A stretch of 64,000 nt of DNA, taken from Sulfurimicrobium lacus. Lineage in GTDB: Bacteria > Pseudomonadota > Gammaproteobacteria > Burkholderiales > Sulfuricellaceae. Under the pieces are notes generated by a model, which worked only from the letters and a program-made list of their open reading frames with translations, had not been told where the DNA came from and ran no database searches. Shown piece after piece: positions 8,832 through 17,110 of this stretch (the stretch's first letter is position 1; every line of letters starts with the position of its first letter). Location of the stretch: positions 2,568,501-2,632,500 of the forward strand of contig NZ_AP022853.1 in the NCBI RefSeq assembly GCF_011764585.1, written 5' to 3'. The translations under genes were made by a program, and so were the position numbers.

Positions 8832-9874
8832 TGCGCGCCCTGCTTCGGCTGCTGCTATTGACGGCACTCTGGCCGCTGCTGGGGTCGGCAGCGAACATCG
8901 ACCTGGCGCGCGACGCCGGCAGCCACCCTGCCGCTCGCACCGAATGGTGGTATGTCACGGGCTGGCTGCGCACCGAAGAGGGCAATGCGCTCGGCTTCCA
9001 GGTCACGTTTTTTCGCAGCCGCACCACGGGAAACGATGCTAATCCCAGCCGTTTCGCTCCACGCCAGATCCTGTTCGCTCATGCTGCCATAAGCGACCCG
9101 CGCCTCGGCCATCTGCTCGGCGATCAGCGTGCGGCGCGGGCTGGTTTCGGGCTGGCCGAGGCACGGGAGGGAAAAACCGAAGTCTGGATCGACGACTGGT
9201 CGCTGCGCCAGGCTGACGACGGGGACGGCTATACGATCCGACTCCCGGCGCGGGAATTCAGCCTGGCCCTCGTACTGAAAACCACGCAAGCTCCCCTGTT
9301 GAACGGCCCCGGCGGTCTCAGCCGAAAAGCTGCCGAACCTGGCGCCACCAGCCACTATTACAGTCAGCCCCAACTGCTGGCCAAGGGCACCGTCGCACGC
9401 GACGGGAAAACCTCTCCCGTCACTGGCAGCGCCTGGCTGGACCACGAATGGTCGGACAGTTACCTGGAAGCGGATGCGGTCGGCTGGGACTGGGTCGGCC
9501 TCAACCTGGCCGACGGCGGCGCCCTGATGCTGTTCCGCATGCGCGACAGGAACGGCGGCACACGCTGGGCCGGCGGCAGCCATCGCAAGGCGGATGGGTC
9601 GGTGACCTTGTTCGAACCCGGCGACATCCGCTTCACGCCCCTGCGGCTGTGGCGCTCCCCGCGCAGCGGGACGAGCTACCCCGTTGCCTGGCATATCGAC
9701 GCCAAGGGTCTTGAGTTCGACCTCGAGCCCATGATGGACGACCAGGAAAACGATGCCCGCGCCACGGCAGGAACGATCTACTGGGAGGGCGCAGTGCGAG
9801 CCCTTGCAACCGGCAGGGAAATCGCCCGCGGCTACCTGGAGCTGACCGGCTACTGGCTGCCGCTCAGGCTGTAA
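8831..9874 (+). CDS. Secreted lipocalin-like AttH/CrtC-family protein, 347 aa
   Basis: A signal peptide (MRALLRLLLLTALWPLLGSA) is followed by HPAARTEWWYVTGWL and GFQVTFFRSR, the hallmark of the AttH / carotenoid 1,2-hydratase family. SAWLDHEWSDSYL in the middle is the second conserved block of that family. The mature protein should fold as two lipocalin-like barrels. Its start overlaps the permease stop by one base. AttH-type proteins act outside the cytoplasm with their ABC transporter. Carotenoid hydration is less likely because no carotenoid genes are near. The ligand is unknown. Confidence 0.83.
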   Translation: MRALLRLLLLTALWPLLGSAANIDLARDAGSHPAARTEWWYVTGWLRTEEGNALGFQVTFFRSRTTGNDANPSRFAPRQILFAHAAISDPRLGHLLGDQRAARAGFGLAEAREGKTEVWIDDWSLRQADDGDGYTIRLPAREFSLALVLKTTQAPLLNGPGGLSRKAAEPGATSHYYSQPQLLAKGTVARDGKTSPVTGSAWLDHEWSDSYLEADAVGWDWVGLNLADGGALMLFRMRDRNGGTRWAGGSHRKADGSVTLFEPGDIRFTPLRLWRSPRSGTSYPVAWHIDAKGLEFDLEPMMDDQENDARATAGTIYWEGAVRALATGREIARGYLELTGYWLPLRL

Positions 9875-10008
9875 CCGGCGAATGTGCCCTACCTCCCGAA
9901 ATACAGTGCATTCACCCGGAGATTATGCAATTCCCCCCACAGCCGACATTGCAATTCCGGCTTAAAGTTTGAAGCATGTATTAGTGGGTTTTCTAACCGG
10001 AGCCATGC

Positions 10009-12132
10009 ATGTCTCATTCGATCTTGCAGCGAAACGAGGCGCCACATATTGTCACCAGGAATTCGCTGGGCCGCGCCATCGAGCAAACTCTGCACCAGTG
10101 GGTGGATGCGATCAACGCCATCGCCAGTCCGATCTTCATCCATGACCAGGAATGCCGCATCGTGCGCGCCAACCGCGCCTACGCGGCGCGTGCCGGATTG
10201 AAGCCCGGCGAATTCGTCGGCAAGCCATACTGGGAGGTCTTCCCCAAGGGAAAGGGCCCGTTGCCCGGCTGCGTTCACGCTTACAAAGAACATCAGACCG
10301 ATGAAGGCCGGGACGAAGTCGTTACCGCCGAGGGCAATATCTTCCTTTCAAATTCCTTCGTCATTCGCGACAAATTCGGTGAATACCTTCATTCCGTGCA
10401 CGTCATGGAAGACATTACCGAACGTTACAGGGCTGAAGCGCAACAACGGATTGCCTCCCAGGTTTTCAATTCCACCGCCGAGAGCATCATGATCCTCGAT
10501 GCCCGCATGTCGATCATCGATGTAAACCAGGCCTATACCGCCACAACCGGCTACTCCCTGACGGAAGTAGCCGGGCGCAAGCCGTGGCATATCGAGGCGA
10601 TGGTGGACAAAACGCTATTCGACTCGGTCAGGAAAACACTGCGACTCTGTGATCACTGGCGCGGAGAAACACGCAAGCAGCGCAAGAACGGGGAAATCTA
10701 CCCTGCCCTGCTGAATTTCAGCGTGGTGCGGGACGCGCGCGGCAGGTCCTGCCGTTATATCCTGATGTTCAACGACATCTCGGACCTCAAGGCAACCCAG
10801 GAACATTACGAATACCTGGCAAACCACGACCGCCTGACGGGGCTGCCCAACCGCAACCTGTTCTATGACCGCCTCCAGCACGGCCTGGACAAAGCCATGC
10901 GGAGCAAGGAAAAGCTGGCAGTGATGTTCATCGACCTGGACAACTTCAAGAACATCAACGACACCATGGGCCACGAAATGGGCGACCTGGTGCTATCGCA
11001 GACAGCCGAGCGCCTGCGCGCCTGCACGCGCAAGGAGGACACCATCGCACGGCTGGGTGGGGACGAATTCACCGTGCTGGCCGAGGATCTGCATGATCCG
11101 GTGGGCGTGGTTTCATCCACGGCAAGCCGGATCATCGAAATGCTGGCCCAGCCCTTTCATTTCGATGGCCAGGAAGCACAGGTGAGCGCCAGCGTGGGCA
11201 TCGCCCTTTATCCCGACAACGGTCCGGACCTGCAAAACCTGCTCAAGAACGCGGATGCCGCCATGTACCAGGCCAAGCTGACGGGAAAGAACAATTACCA
11301 GTTTTTCACCGAGTACATGAACGTCAAGGCCAAGCAAAGAGTGCAAATGGACAGGGATTTACGCCATGCGCTGAAGAACGGCGAACTGTTTCTCGCCTAC
11401 CAGCCGCAAATCGAGCTGGACTCGGGCCGCATCATCGGCGTGGAAGCCCTGTTGAGATGGCGCCATCCCCAACTGGGCCTGATACCCCCGCAGCAGTTCA
11501 TCCCGGTGGCGGAATCCAGCGGGCTTATCCTTTCCCTCGGCGATTGGGTCATGAACGCGGCATGCAACCAGATCGCGGAATGGGAAAAGCGGGGAATGAA
11601 CGGATTCCGCGTTGCGGTCAATCTATCCGCACGGCAGTTTCGCCATAATCATCTGGCGGAATCCATCCGCAACATCATCGCGGAAAAAAATGCCGATCCC
11701 ACGCTTCTGGAAATCGAACTGACGGAAAGCGCCATGATGGACGACACCGAACAGGCCAGCCGGACCATGCATCAGCTGAAGGATATGGGAATCCACATTG
11801 CGGTCGACGATTTCGGCATGGGCTATTCCTCCCTCAATTACCTCAAGCGTTTTCCCATCGACTCCCTGAAAATCGACGGCAACTTCATCCGCGAAGTCGC
11901 CTCCAGCGAGGACGACGCCGCTATCGCAACGGCCATCATCACCATGGGACACAGCATGCAACTCAAGGTGATCGCCGAGGGCGTGGAAACGCAGGAACAG
12001 TTGGGGTTCCTGAGAGCGCGCGACTGCGACGCCGTGCAGGGTTTTTTTATGAGCCACCCCATGCGGGCGGAAAAGATGACCGCAATCCTCGGTGTCGATC
12101 CGGGGTGTTTTGCGGCTACGCGCGAAGATTGA
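10009..12132 (+). CDS. PAS-PAS-GGDEF-EAL cyclic-di-GMP signalling protein, 707 aa
   Basis: Two PAS domains (about residues 25-145 and 150-265) precede a GGDEF domain (about 270-430) with an intact RLGGDEF active-site loop and a C-terminal EAL domain (about 445-690) with EALLRW, and DDFGMGYSSL further on. No transmembrane segment is seen, so it should act in the cytosol. Both the cyclase and phosphodiesterase motifs look intact, so the direction of activity cannot be predicted. The start follows a GGAG at a spacing of six bases. The gene stands alone between the AttH-like gene and the PEP-CTERM gene. Confidence 0.92.
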   Translation: MSHSILQRNEAPHIVTRNSLGRAIEQTLHQWVDAINAIASPIFIHDQECRIVRANRAYAARAGLKPGEFVGKPYWEVFPKGKGPLPGCVHAYKEHQTDEGRDEVVTAEGNIFLSNSFVIRDKFGEYLHSVHVMEDITERYRAEAQQRIASQVFNSTAESIMILDARMSIIDVNQAYTATTGYSLTEVAGRKPWHIEAMVDKTLFDSVRKTLRLCDHWRGETRKQRKNGEIYPALLNFSVVRDARGRSCRYILMFNDISDLKATQEHYEYLANHDRLTGLPNRNLFYDRLQHGLDKAMRSKEKLAVMFIDLDNFKNINDTMGHEMGDLVLSQTAERLRACTRKEDTIARLGGDEFTVLAEDLHDPVGVVSSTASRIIEMLAQPFHFDGQEAQVSASVGIALYPDNGPDLQNLLKNADAAMYQAKLTGKNNYQFFTEYMNVKAKQRVQMDRDLRHALKNGELFLAYQPQIELDSGRIIGVEALLRWRHPQLGLIPPQQFIPVAESSGLILSLGDWVMNAACNQIAEWEKRGMNGFRVAVNLSARQFRHNHLAESIRNIIAEKNADPTLLEIELTESAMMDDTEQASRTMHQLKDMGIHIAVDDFGMGYSSLNYLKRFPIDSLKIDGNFIREVASSEDDAAIATAIITMGHSMQLKVIAEGVETQEQLGFLRARDCDAVQGFFMSHPMRAEKMTAILGVDPGCFAATRED

Positions 12133-12246
12133 AAATCAGGCATCTTGGCTTTGTCGCTTTGAACGCCTGTCGAGTTTTTTTACACCCAAGGAGCCAAACT
12201 CGGCATCACTCATCTAATCATATGATTTATTGTTGTTTATAACCAA

Positions 12247-12262
12247 TGGCACAGTTATTGCA
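12247..12262 (+). promoter_or_regulatory. Sigma-54 (-24/-12) promoter of the PEP-CTERM gene
   Basis: TGGCAC, five bases, then TTGCA is a full match to the RpoN consensus, 41 bases before the ATG at 12303. This leaves a leader of about 30 bases with a GGGAG ribosome site. PEP-CTERM genes are often under the sigma-54 activator PrsR (established for exosortase systems), so context supports it. Confidence 0.8.
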
Positions 12263-12302
12263 AAATACGCAATACCCGACCATTTTACTGGGAGTAATTA
12301 TC

Positions 12303-12908
12303 ATGATTAAGAAAATTATTGCCGTTGCTGGACTTGCGATGTTCAGCCAAATAACGAATGCGACGCCGATTTCCAATAGCGCAAGCGGGCTCGCATCACC
12401 TCTCTCAACCATTACATTCAACGAGCATGTGCTGGCCGCCGACGCAGCCGTGACAAATGAGTACTCTGACCTGGGCGTGATTTTCTCTCCGAATCTCTAT
12501 TACTCGGCCCAAACGGGTTTTCCGAACATCGATGGCAATACCCTTACAAACTTCACTGATTCTGGTAGCGGCCCGAGTGTATTCCAGTTTTCGCTCAACT
12601 TCCTGGCCAGCCAGACCGATGCCGCTTTCGCGATGGTCTCGAATGGAAGCTCGTGGGACTTTGAAGCGCTGCTTGGTGGTGCCGTCGTTGAAACCTTTTC
12701 CACACTAGTAGACACATCGGCGTTGGATTTTTTTGGCTTCACGGGGATTTCCTTCGATGAAATCAGAGTCACGTCGTCCGTAGAAGACTTCATGATCCTC
12801 GACAACCTGCAGATAGGCAACGCAGTACCCGAGCCGACCTCAATGGCGCTATTGGGACTTGGCCTGGCCGCCCTGGTTGTGGCGAGACGGCGTGTCAAAT
12901 GGGCCTGA
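12303..12908 (+). CDS. PEP-CTERM sorting-domain secreted protein, 201 aa
   Basis: A signal peptide (MIKKIIAVAGLAMFSQITNA) is followed by a Ser/Thr/Asn-rich beta-type domain and a C-terminal tripartite sorting signal: VPEPTS, a hydrophobic helix (MALLGLGLAALVV) and the basic tail ARRRVKWA. By family knowledge exosortase cleaves such signals and the proteins go to the exopolysaccharide matrix. The ATG at 12303 is chosen because GGGAG lies ten bases upstream and the signal peptide begins there; in-frame codons further upstream lie inside the sigma-54 promoter. No exosortase is in the window. Confidence 0.85.
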   Translation: MIKKIIAVAGLAMFSQITNATPISNSASGLASPLSTITFNEHVLAADAAVTNEYSDLGVIFSPNLYYSAQTGFPNIDGNTLTNFTDSGSGPSVFQFSLNFLASQTDAAFAMVSNGSSWDFEALLGGAVVETFSTLVDTSALDFFGFTGISFDEIRVTSSVEDFMILDNLQIGNAVPEPTSMALLGLGLAALVVARRRVKWA

Positions 12909-12922
12909 GCCGCGAATTAAAC

Positions 12923-12943
12923 GCGGGGCATCATGCGCCCCGC
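12923..12943. terminator. Hairpin between convergent genes
   Basis: GCGGGGC and GCCCCGC form a 7-bp GC stem around a 7-base loop, between the PEP-CTERM gene stop (12908) and the CusF-like gene stop (12973), which face each other. No T-tract follows on either side, so it may serve both directions weakly. Confidence 0.5.
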
Positions 12944-12972
12944 AGTAAACTGAATTTCTCCAGCTCATCCCA

Positions 12973-13284
12973 TCACTTCATGGGCGGCTCACCCTTGGTG
13001 AAGCTCAATTCGACCGTGATGGCGTCGCCGTTCTTGAGATCCTTGACCGATGGCGGCGGGAAATGCAGCGACATGTCCGCCATCCCGCTCTTGAGTACGA
13101 GCGTACCCTTCGCATGATCGATCTTGTCGACAGTGCCGGACATCCTGTGTTTGCCCATCATCATGCCGTCGCCCTTCATTTTTTCCATGCCCATCCCGGG
13201 ACTGCCATAGTCCGCAGCCTGAGCGCTAACGGCGAAGTTGGCCGCGAACAGGCCACTTATCAGAATTATCGAAAATTTCCTCAT
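12973..13284 (-). CDS. Periplasmic CusF-like copper-binding protein, 103 aa
   Basis: After a signal peptide (ending SAQAA) there is a Met-rich stretch (GMGMEKMKGDGMMMGKHRM), then a small OB-fold-like domain with GTVDKIDHAKGTLVLKSG, SLHFPPPSV, and LKNGDAITVEL. This matches the layout of CusF-type Cu(I)/Ag(I) chaperones, although the usual Trp that caps the metal is not evident. It is the last gene of the oxidase directon and follows the SCO gene and the small membrane peptide, which supports a copper-delivery role. AGGAGA lies seven bases upstream of the ATG. Confidence 0.7.
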   Translation of the reverse strand: MRKFSIILISGLFAANFAVSAQAADYGSPGMGMEKMKGDGMMMGKHRMSGTVDKIDHAKGTLVLKSGMADMSLHFPPPSVKDLKNGDAITVELSFTKGEPPMK

Positions 13285-13299
13285 GCTCGATCTCCTATT

Positions 13300-13321
13300 A
13301 AAAATCCCGCCTTGCGCGGGA
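13300..13321 (-). terminator. Terminator-shaped hairpin in the CusF-like leader
   Basis: On the minus strand TCCCGC, five bases, GCGGGA is followed directly by TTTTT. It ends only about 16 bases upstream of the CusF-like ATG (13284), with the ribosome site in between, so it is either the end of the SCO transcript or an attenuator in a read-through leader. Confidence 0.6.
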
Positions 13322-13408
13322 GTTGAAAATGGCTCTTCAGACGTGCCTTACTCTGCCTTGTGCGAAAAGACAAGGCATGAGTTCATTGCCAGTAAAGCCT
13401 GCAGACCT

Positions 13409-13522
13409 TCAAACGAAAATCACCAGCAACAAGAAGAACAGGTAGAGCATCAGCGCCAGAATGCCGAAACCCGGCACCGGCTGTTTAGGGCTTGAAATAG
13501 ACGAAACGCGTAAATGGTCCAT
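13409..13522 (-). CDS. Small single-pass membrane peptide, 37 aa
   Basis: The ATG at 13522 is preceded by AAGGA at a spacing of nine bases. The 37 codons give a polar N-terminus (MDHLRVSSISSPKQPVPGFG), then one strongly hydrophobic helix (ILALMLYLFFLLLVIFV) to the stop. Such a layout is typical of real small membrane proteins that attach to a larger membrane enzyme. It lies between the SCO gene and the CusF-like gene on the same strand, so a link to copper or respiratory assembly is plausible. I recognise no family. Confidence 0.6.
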   Translation of the reverse strand: MDHLRVSSISSPKQPVPGFGILALMLYLFFLLLVIFV

Positions 13523-13721
13523 GATGTTTGATCCTTAACATTCGGACTCGACAATTCAAGATGCATGCCTGAGGCAAATTCAAGAAAAACCGGCATTCCG
13601 ACTGAACTCTACTCGTAATGTCGCGCCCGTCCTATTAGGGAAAACCTGTAGATCAGGGTACAGGGGACTTGTAATTCACCCTGCCCACACGGGGCGGAGC
13701 TGGCACAACGACATTCAACAT

Positions 13722-14360
13722 TCAACTCGATGGGAGCATGTTCCGTATTTCCTCCACCAGCTCGTTCGCCGTCGCAAATCCCTCGATCCTGATCCAGGGC
13801 TTGCCGGGAGCCGCGCGCAAAAAAGTGACCGGGGTGTGGTTCATCTTGTCGCCGCGGTAAGCGCCGAAGGCCCGCTGCGCTTCGACACTCGCCGCGAGCG
13901 TGCCGGTATAGTGCTGCCATTCCGGCCCAGCGCCATATTTTTTGGCGTAGGCAGCCAGCCGCGCAGGCGTGTCTTCCTCGGGGTCGATCGAGATCGACAC
14001 CAGATGCACCTGGTCCCGCTCGTCACCGAGTTTTCGCTGCAATTGCGAAAGGGTCTGGCTGACCAACGGGCAAATCGCCGTACAGGTCGTGTAGATGAAA
14101 TTCAGGACCACCGGGCGCCCATCGTTCAACTCATCCTGCAGCGCAACGCTCTTGCCGTCTTCCCTGACCAGTTCGACATTGGGAACGGTGTATTCAGCCA
14201 TGCGTCGGGTTGTCTCAGGCATCTGCATCATGTGATGGTGAGCGTGCGGGTCATGCATCTCCGGCATATCGTCGGCTTGCGAGACGGCAACCAGCGGGCC
14301 GAGCGTGCCGGCAACAGCCAGCGCCGTGGCGCTGACGAGGGTTTTGGCAAATGTTTTCAT
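13722..14360 (-). CDS. SCO1/SenC-family copper chaperone/thioredoxin-like protein, 212 aa
   Basis: A signal peptide is followed by a His/Met-rich segment (residues 31-49, with HDPHAHHHMMQM) and a thioredoxin-fold domain with the SCO metal site: CTAIC (Cys93 and Cys97) and the distant His174 in MNHTPVTFL. SCO proteins bind copper and deliver it to, or reduce, the Cu site of extracytoplasmic enzymes such as the CuA centre of cytochrome oxidase. No oxidase subunits are in the window; the likely clients are the multicopper oxidases encoded upstream in the same directon (inference). The extra N-terminal His/Met patch may be a further copper-binding site. Confidence 0.88.
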   Translation of the reverse strand: MKTFAKTLVSATALAVAGTLGPLVAVSQADDMPEMHDPHAHHHMMQMPETTRRMAEYTVPNVELVREDGKSVALQDELNDGRPVVLNFIYTTCTAICPLVSQTLSQLQRKLGDERDQVHLVSISIDPEEDTPARLAAYAKKYGAGPEWQHYTGTLAASVEAQRAFGAYRGDKMNHTPVTFLRAAPGKPWIRIEGFATANELVEEIRNMLPSS

Positions 14361-14531
14361 CTTGATCTCCCCGAAAAGCTGTCAACAATTTTGTAGGCTG
14401 GCGGTGAGCAGCGCGAACCCCACATATCCGAAGCGCCCAAACGCGGGCTTCGTACCTCACCGCCATCCTGCGGTATCGCAACACTTCAACTGTTTAATGG
14501 CCGATTCAGTAACGAATATCCAGTCCTCGGC

Positions 14532-16223
14532 TCACGGCACAACCCAACCGCCGTCAGCAATCAAACGCGTACCCTGAGGCTCCGAAAAATGGACGACATA
14601 TCCGCCTTTGGACGCGAAGCGCTGGCCCTGCGCAAGCGTCAGGTGCGGGTAGTAGCCGGTAATGATGCGACGGTCGATCATGTCCTCGACGCGCTCGACG
14701 AGATAGTCGGGGACAAAGGTATCGGCCATATGTTTGAGCGTTTCGGCGAGCAGGCCGCAGGCAAGATAGGTGTCCACCTGCACCTGCTCGGCGACGACAG
14801 GAATCTGGCGGATGCGGAACCAGCCGAGAGCATAGTCGACGGGGACGCGCCGCCTGTCCGGCAAATCGAAGGTATAGGCGAGTTGCGCGCGGCTGCGCCA
14901 GCTCGGCGGCAGCGGGGAACGCTCGAGGCCACCCATCAGCCCCGAAACGAACACGGCGGACGGCGCGGGCGGCGCCTCGCCGAGCGCGGCGATATCTGAC
15001 GGGCGCAGCCACAGGACGAGCGCATCTGCGCCTGAACTCTGGCGCACTGCTTTGGCGACGCCCTCCTGTCCAGGCGCATTCGCCGCAATGACCTGGCTGC
15101 GCACCTTGACGCCATGGCGCTCGAGGGACGCGGCAAGCACCTGGGCACCCGCCTCTCCGCTGTCTCCGGCGCGATATATCTGCTCCACCCGCTTTGCTGC
15201 CTTGCCGCTGCCCTGCCTGAGGATGCTGTTTGCGATCAACTCAGCTTCAAGCGCTACACCCTTGGAAAAATACAGGGAATAAAAGTCGCGATCGGCGTTG
15301 GCCGGCGGCGCCTCGACATTCGGAAACAGACACGGCACAGCCTGGCGCTCGCAAAATTCGTGGACCGGCGCCCAGTTCTTGCCGCCCAGCCCCGACACCA
15401 CGGCCAGCACCGGTTCCTTTGCGAAATGCCGCTCGAGTTGCCCCTGCCACGTCTCCGCCGGGCCGGTCAGTCGCCAGACATGCAACTGCCAGAGGCGATT
15501 TACCATGAACATCATCTTGCGCGATGTGCGCAGGCGCGGCGTCGCACCGATCGGGAACGTGTTCTTGTCGGCGAAGTATTGCTTGAGGACGTCGAGCATG
15601 CCCTGGGCCTTAACGGGATCGGCATCCGGCGTGATGATGGTGGCGAAGTGCAGCACCGTGTCGGTCACTCCGGGCGATTTGCGCTGGTTGAGGCTTTTCA
15701 GGTAGCCGACGAGCGCCGTCATGTCGGCATCGCTCAGCGCAAAGTGCGGCATCAGATAATTAAGCGGTTTTCCTTCGGAATCGAGGCCATCCCGAATTGC
15801 CCTGGCGAGGGTCGCATCGGTGAAGGGATCGCGATCTGCGCGCATGCTCTCGACGTAGGGCAGATCGAGATCCTCGGCACTTGAAGCGCGCGGATGAAAA
15901 AGATAGCGGCCGGTGATCGGCGGGATGGAGATGAACCCTTCCTTGGATCCGAAGCCGCTGCGCCGGTGACAGTTAACGCAGGCGGCATCCTTGCCGGCGA
16001 GGTGCACACCGGCCGCACGTATCGCATCTAGCTGCTTGCCTGACCCGAGTACGCCATGCCGATAGATTGCCTCGCCTACACTGTCTGTCGGTTCACCCCG
16101 TGCGTGGTCCATGAGCGCCGCCAGCACAATAAACAGGAGGATTGCGGCGACGGCACGAACAGGCGCGGCTGCGCGCAGAGGCCGCAGCATGGAACGCATA
16201 CCCATGCCGGACCGGGCGCGCAC
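14532..16223 (-). CDS. Secreted cytochrome c / periplasmic-binding-protein-like fusion, 563 aa
   Basis: A hydrophobic N-terminal segment (about residues 22-40) leads into a class I cytochrome c domain of about 150 residues with one CVNCH haem motif (Cys82, Cys85, His86) and a likely axial Met in NYLMPHF, closing with LSDADMTALVGYLKSL. From about residue 185 to the end the chain resembles the type 1 periplasmic binding fold used by branched-chain amino-acid receptors. The fusion suggests electron transfer coupled to binding of a small molecule, which is inference. The annotated start is a GTG that overlaps the upstream stop; ATGs at residues 7, 9 and 12 are alternatives. Confidence 0.7.
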   Translation of the reverse strand: MRARSGMGMRSMLRPLRAAAPVRAVAAILLFIVLAALMDHARGEPTDSVGEAIYRHGVLGSGKQLDAIRAAGVHLAGKDAACVNCHRRSGFGSKEGFISIPPITGRYLFHPRASSAEDLDLPYVESMRADRDPFTDATLARAIRDGLDSEGKPLNYLMPHFALSDADMTALVGYLKSLNQRKSPGVTDTVLHFATIITPDADPVKAQGMLDVLKQYFADKNTFPIGATPRLRTSRKMMFMVNRLWQLHVWRLTGPAETWQGQLERHFAKEPVLAVVSGLGGKNWAPVHEFCERQAVPCLFPNVEAPPANADRDFYSLYFSKGVALEAELIANSILRQGSGKAAKRVEQIYRAGDSGEAGAQVLAASLERHGVKVRSQVIAANAPGQEGVAKAVRQSSGADALVLWLRPSDIAALGEAPPAPSAVFVSGLMGGLERSPLPPSWRSRAQLAYTFDLPDRRRVPVDYALGWFRIRQIPVVAEQVQVDTYLACGLLAETLKHMADTFVPDYLVERVEDMIDRRIITGYYPHLTLAQGQRFASKGGYVVHFSEPQGTRLIADGGWVVP

Positions 16224-17110
16224 TAATGGGCAACCCCCGAGCCGGTGAAAATACGTGGATTCGATCCCGGCAAACTCGTGGGTGTGGATGGCGGCTTGCG
16301 GATCGACTGGGGCGCTACCATATTGACCGAAGCCGCATTAGGCCGCCCCGGCACGCTGGGCCTGGCAAATATCTGCTCTTCCAATGGTGGGTTCAGCAAG
16401 ACCTTGTCGATCACCATTTTGTCTGTTGCCTTGGCTGTGTCCGCGCCGCTTTCGATCATGAGCGGCATCTGCAATCCTTCAATCGTCCCGTAGTTGCGGT
16501 AATAAACCGACACCGTGCCCGACTGTCCGGAAGCGCTGCGGGACTGGCGATCGTATTTGACCTCCAGGAAAGTCTCCGCGTCGACCCACACGTGGTTACT
16601 GGCACCTGAAGGAAATTTGACGCTCAAACGATAGGCCTTGTGCCCCTCGACGTCATCGACGCCGTCCAGCGCCACTGCTATTCCCTTGGCCTGATAATCC
16701 ATGAGCGGACCGCCAAAACTCTCCTGCCCGTTCTGCGCAGAACGCAGTTCCTCCGCAGTGTATTGTTCCACCACAGGCATGACGTTACGCGCCGGACGCA
16801 GTTTCCAGCCATGGGTGCCGTCATAGATTCGCACCCACACCTGGTTTTGTGACTTGATCTGGAAACGCGTCTTGTTGGGGCGTTTCTGCTCAAGGACATA
16901 TGGCAGACTCGGCGCGTTTGCATTGGGTCTTTCGATGTGTCCGACCCACACCATGCTCTGGATCTTCCGCCACGCCTCCAGGCCCCCTCTTGCCGCGACA
17001 TTTTTCTCGATGATCTGAGCCGCGGTCAGTTCAGGCACGACGTCAGGCACATTCGCAACAGCAACTGTCGAAAGCCAGCACGCCAGCACACACGCAGCGA
17101 TTTTTCTCAT
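16223..17110 (-). CDS. Secreted LolA-like (outer-membrane lipoprotein-sorting fold) protein B, 295 aa
   Basis: A signal peptide (MRKIAACVLACWLSTVAVA) is followed by IIEKNVAARGGLEAWRKIQSM, which is nearly the same as the block in the neighbouring upstream protein (17107-17925). The body, with QIKSQNQVWVRIYDGTHGWK and later VWVDAETFLEVKYDRQSRS, has the half-barrel LolA/LolB-like strand pattern seen in many periplasmic proteins of unknown role. Its start overlaps the stop of its paralogue by 4 bases. The last 60 residues are Pro/Ser-rich and less conserved. Function in this locus is unknown; a carrier of hydrophobic or metal cargo is possible. Confidence 0.65.
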   Translation of the reverse strand: MRKIAACVLACWLSTVAVANVPDVVPELTAAQIIEKNVAARGGLEAWRKIQSMVWVGHIERPNANAPSLPYVLEQKRPNKTRFQIKSQNQVWVRIYDGTHGWKLRPARNVMPVVEQYTAEELRSAQNGQESFGGPLMDYQAKGIAVALDGVDDVEGHKAYRLSVKFPSGASNHVWVDAETFLEVKYDRQSRSASGQSGTVSVYYRNYGTIEGLQMPLMIESGADTAKATDKMVIDKVLLNPPLEEQIFARPSVPGRPNAASVNMVAPQSIRKPPSTPTSLPGSNPRIFTGSGVAH

